Source: JAUXEH01 sp965533275 (lineage in GTDB: Bacteria; Acidobacteriota; Aminicenantia; Aminicenantales; Aminicenantaceae). From it: DNA of 64,000 bases. The DNA lies in assembly GCA_965533275.1 (NCBI GenBank), contig CBESWG010000005.1:71130-135129 (forward strand), written 5' to 3'. How positions within the stretch are numbered: the stretch's first letter is position 1; each line of letters begins with the position of its first letter. The position numbers and the translations under genes were made by a program. Below, one piece after another: positions 58,251 through 64,000 of this stretch. The notes below the pieces were generated by a model. The model did not search any database and had not been told where the DNA came from. It saw nothing but the letters and a program-made list of their open reading frames with translations.

Positions 58251-58859
58251 TCAGGTCCCCGGCAGCTCGATGACCAGTTTGATCTCGAGCCGGGAGGTTA
58301 TCAACCGGCTGCCCATCTGGACCGCGCCGATGCAGATGAGCAGAGCGTCACCTGAATCCGGCGTGCCCACGGCGGCTTCGTCGTCGATCAAAAAGGCCGT
58401 GTATGTGAACCGGGGATCAAACCCGCTTCCTTGCGGAACGAATTCCTGTTTGTAGAAGATGGTGTTGGCATAATCCGGAGTGCCGCTCGCAAAATCACCG
58501 ATCAGGTCCAGCAGTTCCTCATCGGTCACCTTGCGGAAATAGGCGGCCTCCAGGGGGAGGTCGATGCCGTAGGGCTCCTTCAGACAATGCAGGTCAAAGC
58601 TGGTCCAGCCCGAGGAGACAAAGGCGTCCTCGATGGCGAGCCAGGCGGCATCGAAGCCCGCCTCCGAGATATTGAAGGCCTGCTGCTGCCAGCGCATGTT
58701 GCCTGCGACTTTGTTGCCCGTGTCTGTGATCGTGAGCAGCAGCATCCCCACCGAGAGCATGAAGGCCAATACCATTATCACGATGATCAAGCCAACGCCC
58801 TTCTCGTGCTGTTTGGTTTTATTCACTGTTTCCTCATCTCTCTTATTCATTTGTTTCAC
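58251..58859 (-). CDS. pilX: PilX-like minor pseudopilin
   Basis: Minor pilin-like protein of 202 residues. After a charged N-terminal stretch, GVGLIIVIMVLAFMLSVGML is the hydrophobic helix of PilX-type proteins, followed by NMRWQQQAFNISEAGFDAAW, the hallmark of the PilX N-terminal domain. The usual Glu at position 5 of the mature helix is missing, as is common for PilX-like proteins. It overlaps the pilW gene by four bases and is 50 bp before pilY1. Confidence 0.85.
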   Translation of the reverse strand: MKQMNKRDEETVNKTKQHEKGVGLIIVIMVLAFMLSVGMLLLTITDTGNKVAGNMRWQQQAFNISEAGFDAAWLAIEDAFVSSGWTSFDLHCLKEPYGIDLPLEAAYFRKVTDEELLDLIGDFASGTPDYANTIFYKQEFVPQGSGFDPRFTYTAFLIDDEAAVGTPDSGDALLICIGAVQMGSRLITSRLEIKLVIELPGT

Positions 58860-59995
58860 CGGATTCCCGTGTTGTAGATCTCGATCGTCCGGTTTCTCAC
58901 GTTGGCCGAAGACTGGATCAGATACCGTCTGTGCATGTCGTTGTCTGAGGCCGCGGGTGAGTTGGCCACCAGGGGCCGGCGGAAGACGTGGAGGTCCGTG
59001 GGAACATTACGCGTCACATGTGTGTAGGGATCGCGGGTGCGTCCCAGGATCCAGATCCGGACCTGATGGACCCGGCTGACCATGATCGGATCGCCGGTCC
59101 AGGCCGGGTCCCAAGGGAACCAGCCGTCCAGCAGGCCGTCATTGTCGAAATCCCCGTTGTATTCGAACTGGAGGTTCTCGACGTTCTGGGCCAGGGCGTA
59201 GTGATACCCGTTCTGGGTCATGTACAGGATCCCGCCCTCGCCGCCTCCGATATAGCCGTTGAGGCCGGCGCTCAAGCCCGTATAGTTTCCGGTCACATCC
59301 AGCCAGAATTCCTTGACCTCGATAAAGGTGATCATGCCCCCATCATAGTCATTGGACGAGGGACAGGACCCGGAGAATCCACCCGGGGGGTCCACATCCG
59401 GAGCCAGTCCTGGAGAAAAGTTAAATTTCTCGTTGGAACCGGTCGCGTTGTGCGTGACCGAGGTGACGACGCGCACCTCGCCGGCTATGCAGCCCGAGTC
59501 GGGATTGGGCAGGACCAGCACATACCGGTTTTCGTAGTATTCGTCTGGATAATGGTACTGCTCGAGCGAGAAGTCGACGAGGGCGGCATTCGCAGCAGAG
59601 CCCTGGTAGTTATCGATGGTGACGCTCATGGGATCTTCGATGTTGCCCATGATCCTCAGCCTGTCGGGCTGGACCACGCCGCTCTGGTCCTCGTTGTCCA
59701 GGCCCTGCATGGTGTAGCCCGCGAATTCCTCCGGCAGGCCCACTCCGGTGGAACGCACATCCCGGGATACCAAGTACACCGAGGAACGGACGTTCTGCTG
59801 CACCTCGGCAAACTGCTGCTGATCGACCGAGATCTGGTTGGTGCGCATGTACAGGAACAGCGTCCCCAGCACCACGATCAGCATGACCGTGCTGCCGACG
59901 AGCAGTTCTATCAGGGTGAAGCCGGCACACCCGGTGTCCCGGCACGATGTCTTGATTTTGGCTCGCTTCATTTTCGCCTCGTTCATTGTCCTCAT
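58856..59995 (-). CDS. pilW: PilW-like minor pseudopilin
   Basis: Minor pilin of 379 residues. The prepilin peptidase site and helix are GFTLIELLVGSTVMLIVVLG, with Gly before Phe and Glu at position 5. QQNVRSSVYLVSRDVRSTGVG is typical of PilW. A large beta-rich domain follows and contains NPDSGCIAGEVR, then the C-terminal HVTRNVPTDLHVFRRPL. It overlaps pilV and pilX by four bases each. Confidence 0.9.
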   Translation of the reverse strand: MRTMNEAKMKRAKIKTSCRDTGCAGFTLIELLVGSTVMLIVVLGTLFLYMRTNQISVDQQQFAEVQQNVRSSVYLVSRDVRSTGVGLPEEFAGYTMQGLDNEDQSGVVQPDRLRIMGNIEDPMSVTIDNYQGSAANAALVDFSLEQYHYPDEYYENRYVLVLPNPDSGCIAGEVRVVTSVTHNATGSNEKFNFSPGLAPDVDPPGGFSGSCPSSNDYDGGMITFIEVKEFWLDVTGNYTGLSAGLNGYIGGGEGGILYMTQNGYHYALAQNVENLQFEYNGDFDNDGLLDGWFPWDPAWTGDPIMVSRVHQVRIWILGRTRDPYTHVTRNVPTDLHVFRRPLVANSPAASDNDMHRRYLIQSSANVRNRTIEIYNTGIR

Positions 59996-60459
59996 CGTCC
60001 GACCAGGGTTGTCGTATCCGCGCGGACATCATAGGCCGCGGGATCTGCCAGGAGATCGCCCAGGTTGGCCCCGATCTGATCGGGACCGAAGACCAGGATC
60101 CGCACCTCGTAGGAATAACCGGCCATCTGGATCTGCGTGATGCGCCGATAGTCCATGGTGGTGTCCTGGTTGATGTCGATGATCTCGTCGATGGGGGTGC
60201 CGATCATCAGGTTCAGCTCGTCAGCCGTAAAGGCGCGGACCTGCTCTATCTGCTGCTGGGCCAGGAACGTGGCACTGGTGATCCGGGCCGATCGGGAGTT
60301 CTGCGAGATGCTGAGCACCATCAACTGGGCCAGCCCCAGCATGGCGATCGCTACCAGGGCGACTGCTACCAGTGTCTCGATCAGGGAAAATCCCTCCTGA
60401 TCAACCATTCGCTTTGGTTTAAGGTTTTTCATTGTGTCCTTCATATCCAATCCGGTCAA
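59992..60459 (-). CDS. pilV: PilV-like minor pseudopilin
   Basis: Minor pilin of 155 residues. The prepilin motif is EGFSLIETLVAVALVAIAML, with Gly-Phe at the cut site and Glu at position 5. Downstream the chain contains ATFLAQQQIEQVRAF, typical of PilV/GspI-like proteins. It overlaps fimT and pilW by four bases each. The N-terminal leader before the cut site is unusually long (about 22 residues), so a later start such as the ATG at codon 10 is possible. Confidence 0.88.
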   Translation of the reverse strand: MTGLDMKDTMKNLKPKRMVDQEGFSLIETLVAVALVAIAMLGLAQLMVLSISQNSRSARITSATFLAQQQIEQVRAFTADELNLMIGTPIDEIIDINQDTTMDYRRITQIQMAGYSYEVRILVFGPDQIGANLGDLLADPAAYDVRADTTTLVGR

Positions 60460-60968
60460 CCACCGCTGTCGGTTTTGGTGAAGCGTACGGATCCTCCGCG
60501 GAAAACCATGATGCCCCTTTCATCCATTTGATTGAGGCGCCTTAGTTTATCGCTCTGGATGGTGATGGTGTTGTTGGTGATGTCGAAGTTGTCCACAAAT
60601 CCCAGAGGAGAAAAAACCACGGACTGATCCGCAGAGGGCAGGCTCAGGGTCACGTTGTATTTATCAGGGATGGAGCTCGCAACGTAGCCGGGCATCTCTT
60701 CCCAATTTCCAGGAGTGGTCTCGCGCTCGATAAAGAACTCCCAAATGGAATTCGAGTTGTCGAAGCGGACGCGGTGACTGAGCTTGGTCCGGACGGCCTG
60801 CTGCTTGGCCCGTTCAAAATCCGAAAGGATCCTGCGCGCCGAGTTTTCGAGGTCCCGGACTTCCAGAGTATTCATGATTTGGGGTGCCACGGCCAACGAG
60901 ATGATGCCCATGATGCCTACAGCCACCAAGAGCTCTATCAGGGTGTAGCCTGGTCGGTCTGTTCTCAT
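60456..60968 (-). CDS. fimT: FimT/GspH-like pseudopilin
   Basis: Minor pilin of 170 residues and first gene of the minor pilin operon. The prepilin motif is GYTLIELLVAVGIMGIISLA, near the start, with Glu at position 5. ARRILSDFERAKQQAVRTKL and VVFSPLGFVDNFDI match the GspH/FimT domain. The start at 60968 (MRTDRPG) has AGGGAAG upstream and gives a short leader peptide as expected; an open frame runs 32 codons further upstream without a purpose. Confidence 0.88.
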   Translation of the reverse strand: MRTDRPGYTLIELLVAVGIMGIISLAVAPQIMNTLEVRDLENSARRILSDFERAKQQAVRTKLSHRVRFDNSNSIWEFFIERETTPGNWEEMPGYVASSIPDKYNVTLSLPSADQSVVFSPLGFVDNFDITNNTITIQSDKLRRLNQMDERGIMVFRGGSVRFTKTDSGG

Positions 60969-61020
60969 GATCTTCCCTCTCTTACCCATAGGATCGGCCC
61001 GTCGCGGCCCCTGAAAATCT

Positions 61021-61062
61021 GCAGTATACACGTATATCCATATGATCTTCATGATATACTGC
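61021..61062. repeat. Inverted repeat GCAGTATA-N26-TATACTGC in the pilin operon leader
   Basis: Perfect 8-bp arms; the upstream arm overlaps the -12 element of the sigma-54 promoter and the other lies in the leader. It may be an operator or an RNA hairpin. Confidence 0.5.
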
Positions 61063-61075
61063 AATATTTATGCCA
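61060..61075 (-). promoter_or_regulatory. Sigma-54 promoter of the minor pilin operon
   Basis: The minus strand reads TGGCATAAATATTGCA, a full match to TGGCAYR-N4-TTGCW. The predicted start near 61049 leaves a leader of about 80 nt to fimT. Confidence 0.85.
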
Positions 61076-61155
61076 GGGCACAGCGACATTAACCGGTTGA
61101 TATGAAACGAATTATATTGGAAAGCAGCCAAAATATCCATTTAAAATGCCGTTTT

Positions 61156-61173
61156 TTGTCCCTGACCTGACAA
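61156..61173. repeat. Inverted repeat TTGTC-N8-GACAA upstream of the pilin promoter
   Basis: It lies about 80 bp upstream of the -24 element, a normal place for an activator site. TTTTTTGTC also recurs just beside it. Confidence 0.4.
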
Positions 61174-61333
61174 TTTTTTGTCTATGGTCTTGCTTTATCA
61201 ACTATATAGATACCGTGAAGACCTCTATGCGGTCAAGGGGTACCCAGGGTGATTCGGGGGGTGTTTTTAATCCTCGAAATACCACCCCAAAAGGCTAGCC
61301 CCCATCTCTCCACCCCAACCCCCCGCCTTTAAA

Positions 61334-61411
61334 GGGTGGGATTCATGTGGGGGAGTCCGGAAGCTTCCCTCAACTCTTGGGCGAATAGGGCGGGTGGGAT
61401 TCATGTGGGGG
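61334..61411. repeat. Direct 20-bp repeat GGGTGGGATTCATGTGGGGG
   Basis: Two identical copies (61334-61353 and 61392-61411) 58 bp apart lie in the 490-bp gap between fimT and the glycosyltransferase. The rest of that gap holds the sigma-54 promoter, two inverted repeats and G/C-rich sequence with no gene. Its purpose is unknown. Confidence 0.75.
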
Positions 61412-61445
61412 TGGTCAGGATGGCCGTTGATTTTTAGGGGGGCGT

Positions 61446-61472
61446 ATGGTATTGGTAATCCATGCTCGCTGA
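61446..61472 (+). CDS. Possible 8-codon minicistron (MVLVIHAR) coupled to the glycosyltransferase
   Basis: An ATG with AGGGGGG upstream opens an eight-residue frame whose TGA lies 11 nt inside the glycosyltransferase gene. The glycosyltransferase ATG has only a weak site of its own, so translational coupling is plausible. It may be chance. Confidence 0.3.
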   Translation: MVLVIHAR

Positions 61473-63288
61473 GAAGCGGACCTACCGGGTCGTCATCCTC
61501 TTCATATTCGTATTCGCCCTGGGGGCCGCCTTGTTCTCCAACCTCCAGGCCCTGCAGCGCAACTTTCTCTTCGCGGACGAGGCCGTCTACTTCATGATGA
61601 CGGACAGCCTGGTTCAGGACGGCGACATCGAATACTCGCGCAACGACCTCATCCGATACTATCGTGTTTTCAACACCGATCCCAAGGGGATCTTCCTCAA
61701 AAAAGCCAAGGACGGAAAGCTGTACTATGCCAAGTCCTGGGCCTACTCGCTGTTCACGGCTCCGCTCTACAGGATCTTCGGGATCAACGGCTTCCTGGTC
61801 TTTCATTCCATCCTCCTGGGCATGATCCTGCTCATGGGTTTTGCCTTCGCCTCCTCAGCCAATCAGGGAGCCCTGGCCTTCCTCTCGGTCATCACGTTCC
61901 TGTTCAGCTCGGTGGCTGCCGTGTATTTCCTCTGGTTGCAGCCGGATTTTTTCAACCTGTTCCTGGTCTTCGCTGTGCTCTTCCTCTGGCTCTACAAGCG
62001 CACCCGCGGCGACGCCGGAGACGGGGCTGCAGCATGGGGCAGGCTTAAGGCTTTCCTGCTGTCCGATGCCTCGGACTACCTGGCCTGTGGCCTGGCAGGC
62101 CTGGCCGTGTTCTCAAAGCTCCCCAACCTGGCGCTCATGGGCCCGCTGGTGCTGTACACTCTGATCGAAAAGCGGTGGCTCAAGGCCGCACTTAAGATCA
62201 CCATCTTCCTGGCCGTGGCGATCAGCCTGTTCGGGATCAACCAGTGGATCACCGGGGAATGGAACTACCAGGGCGGCGACCGCAAGACCTTTTACGGGCA
62301 TGGTGGCTACCCACTGGAAAAGGAACACCTGACGTTCGAGACCGCTCAGGCCGGAGTCATGAGCTCTGAGGGGTATTTCCAGAGGCACCTCTACTATCCC
62401 CGTGTCTACATATCCAATCTCTTCTATTACTTCTTCGGACGCTTCACAGGCATCACCTGGTATTTTTTCCCGGCCATCATGGCGCTGATCCTGTTCTTTG
62501 CACGCAGGAAGAGGCTCTACCAGTGGCTGCTTTTCATCACCCTGGTCGGGGAGATACTGATCTTCATCGTGCTGATGCCGGATAACTACGCGGGAGGGGG
62601 CGGGGCTGTCGCCAACCGCTATTTCCTCAGCATCTATCCCCTGTTCTTCTTTCTGGCCCCGCGAAAGGTCGAGCTCAAGCCGATCGTGCTGAGCTGGATC
62701 GTGGCTGCCGTGTTCATCTCCCAGATCCTGATCAATCCTCTCTCACACAGCCACTTTCCCTACACGCATGCCAAGCGCCTCCCCCTGAAGCTCATGCCGG
62801 TAGAGCTCACGCTCATCAACAACCTGCCCACCAACGCCCACCCTCCCGCGCAGCGCCAGACGGTGGGCATCAAATACGCCTGGCTGTATTTCCTGGACGA
62901 CAACTTCCACGCGCGCACCACCTCTGAGCTCGAGGAGAACGGCTTCTGGACACGCGGGCCGCACCGCGCGGAGATGCTGCTGAAGACCTTTTACCCCATT
63001 AAGCAGATCACGTTCCGCTTCCTCAACAACCCGAGGTTATCCAACACGATCACTGTGAGTTTCGCCGGGGAAAAAAAGCAGGTTTCCCTGGGCTATAAGG
63101 AGTGGGGCTCGGTGACCTTTACGCCCCGCAAGGCATACCGGATGAACGACTGGATCCACCTCTACAAGCTTTCCGTACAGGCCAGCAAGGGCTCCATCCC
63201 TCACCTTGAAAAAGAGGACGAAGATGAGCGGCGCTACCTCGGAGTCTGGTTCGAGGTGGACATCGTCCCCGTCTACATGCCGGATTGA
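61462..63288 (+). CDS. GT39-like membrane glycosyltransferase
   Basis: Integral membrane protein of 608 residues of the GT-C fold (ArnT/mannosyltransferase-like). Ten or more hydrophobic helices cover 10-430, with an acidic pair in the first periplasmic loop (FADEAVYFMM) where the catalytic Asp lies in this group. A soluble C-terminal domain follows (about 440-608). It probably moves a sugar from a lipid carrier to a lipid or protein at the outer face. It lies 5 bp before an asparagine synthase gene, hinting at a surface-polysaccharide cluster that continues past the window. Confidence 0.8.
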   Translation: MLAEKRTYRVVILFIFVFALGAALFSNLQALQRNFLFADEAVYFMMTDSLVQDGDIEYSRNDLIRYYRVFNTDPKGIFLKKAKDGKLYYAKSWAYSLFTAPLYRIFGINGFLVFHSILLGMILLMGFAFASSANQGALAFLSVITFLFSSVAAVYFLWLQPDFFNLFLVFAVLFLWLYKRTRGDAGDGAAAWGRLKAFLLSDASDYLACGLAGLAVFSKLPNLALMGPLVLYTLIEKRWLKAALKITIFLAVAISLFGINQWITGEWNYQGGDRKTFYGHGGYPLEKEHLTFETAQAGVMSSEGYFQRHLYYPRVYISNLFYYFFGRFTGITWYFFPAIMALILFFARRKRLYQWLLFITLVGEILIFIVLMPDNYAGGGGAVANRYFLSIYPLFFFLAPRKVELKPIVLSWIVAAVFISQILINPLSHSHFPYTHAKRLPLKLMPVELTLINNLPTNAHPPAQRQTVGIKYAWLYFLDDNFHARTTSELEENGFWTRGPHRAEMLLKTFYPIKQITFRFLNNPRLSNTITVSFAGEKKQVSLGYKEWGSVTFTPRKAYRMNDWIHLYKLSVQASKGSIPHLEKEDEDERRYLGVWFEVDIVPVYMPD

Positions 63289-63293
63289 CGATC

Positions 63294-64000
63294 ATGTGCG
63301 GCATCTGCGGATTTTCCGGCCCGGCATCCGGCAGGATTGATGCGGAGGCCGTGCTGACCTCCATGTGCCGCAGCATCACACACCGCGGCCCCGATGACCA
63401 AGGCACCCATGTCGCTGCGGGGATCGGGCTGGGGGCACGGCGCCTCAGCATCCTCGATGTCCAGGGCGGGCACCAGCCTCTTTCCAACGAAGACGGCACG
63501 ACCTGGGCGGCCCACAACGGAGAGATCTACAACTTCCTGGAGCTAAGAGAGGAGCTGCAGGGACGCGGCCACCGATTCCGCACCCGCACGGACACGGAAG
63601 TTGTTCTGCATGCATACGAGGAATGGGGGATGCAGTGTCCCGGAAAGCTGCGGGGCATGTTCGCCTCTGCGGTCTGGGACGGGCGTGAAGAGAAGCTCGT
63701 TCTGATCCGAGACCGCCTCGGCATCAAGCCCCTCTACTACACGCAGCTCGAGGACGGAACCCTGGTGTTCGGATCGGAACTCAAGGCGCTCCTGGCCTTT
63801 CCTCAGGTCCCGCGCGAACTGGAGCCGCAGGCGCTGGACCTGTTCCTGACATTGGAGTACATCCCCTCACCCTATTCCATCTACCGGGGCATCTATAAAC
63901 TGCCTGCCGGGTCCACGTTGGAATACCGGAGCGGTAGGCTGGAGGTCAAATCCTATTGGCAGGTACAGCCTCCCGCCCAACCCAGGGGGGCCTTGGGAGC
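63294..64000 (+). CDS. asnB: Asparagine synthase (glutamine-hydrolysing), N-terminal part (cut by window edge)
   Basis: The first 235 residues are visible. The amidotransferase domain starts with Cys2 (MCGICGFSG) and has HRGPDDQGTHVA, GARRLSILD, QPLSNEDGT, HNGEIYNFLELR and RTDTEVVLHAYEEWG. DRLGIKPLYYTQ leads into the synthase half, where LEYIPSPYSIYRGIYKLPAG is typical. The ATP-binding domain continues outside the window. Paralogues near glycosyltransferases often modify surface sugars rather than make free asparagine; this cannot be decided here. Confidence 0.93.
   Translation, partial: MCGICGFSGPASGRIDAEAVLTSMCRSITHRGPDDQGTHVAAGIGLGARRLSILDVQGGHQPLSNEDGTTWAAHNGEIYNFLELREELQGRGHRFRTRTDTEVVLHAYEEWGMQCPGKLRGMFASAVWDGREEKLVLIRDRLGIKPLYYTQLEDGTLVFGSELKALLAFPQVPRELEPQALDLFLTLEYIPSPYSIYRGIYKLPAGSTLEYRSGRLEVKSYWQVQPPAQPRGALG

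Overview
The window looks like chromosome from a GC-rich, Gram-negative anaerobe. A tungsten-type aldehyde:ferredoxin oxidoreductase, a class III (oxygen-sensitive) ribonucleotide reductase, rubrerythrin with a PerR/Fur regulator, several exported peptidases and amidohydrolases, and type IV pilus genes all fit a peptide-fermenting lineage such as Candidatus Aminicenantes or a related Acidobacteriota-like group. That placement is inference, because no rRNA or other phylogenetic marker lies in the window. No tRNA, rRNA, CRISPR array, transposase or prophage was seen.

Layout. 0-3.4 kb: an aldehyde oxidoreductase operon (cut by the left edge) divergent from a branched-chain amino acid carrier. 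3.4-8.5 kb: M28 peptidase plus pgsB-pgsC-pgsW for poly-gamma-glutamate. 8.6-14.1 kb: tag, two Tat-exported proteins, and a DUF89/transglutaminase pair. 14.2-19.5 kb: a signalling block in transcription order of solute-binding protein, histidine kinase, NtrC-type activator, then receiver protein and a stand-alone Fis-like protein. 19.6-31 kb: rubrerythrin/PerR, creatininase-like, GNAT, CehA-type PHP hydrolase, epimerase, lipid kinase, amidohydrolase, degenerate HD-GYP and SppA. 31-36 kb: an overlapping nrdD-grx-nrdG-dut-trmJ operon under tandem NrdR-like boxes. 36-49 kb: transporters, amidase, a large Arg/Ser-rich FecR/DUF6600 secreted protein, free-methionine sulfoxide reductase, and agmatinase/MEMO/dicarboxylate symporter. 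49.5-61 kb: ferritin-like protein, flavin reductase, and type IV pilus genes: a pilHI-like ABC pair, a TPR protein and pilD, convergent with a fimT-pilV-pilW-pilX-pilY1 operon. 61.4-64 kb: a GT39-like glycosyltransferase and asparagine synthase (cut by the right edge).

The most interesting signal is regulatory. Three excellent -24/-12 (sigma-54) promoters, all starting TGGCAT, lie upstream of the minor-pilin operon, the Arg/Ser-rich secreted protein gene, and the receiver plus Fis-like pair. The only sigma-54 activator gene in the window sits in an operon with a histidine kinase and an orphan peptide-type binding protein. I infer a candidate circuit in which extracytoplasmic solute capture is signalled through the kinase and NtrC-type activator to pili and a secreted surface protein.

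Many operons are tightly packed with ATGA or 8-nt overlaps. Several promoters are placed so that the transcript would begin at or within a few bases of the start codon.
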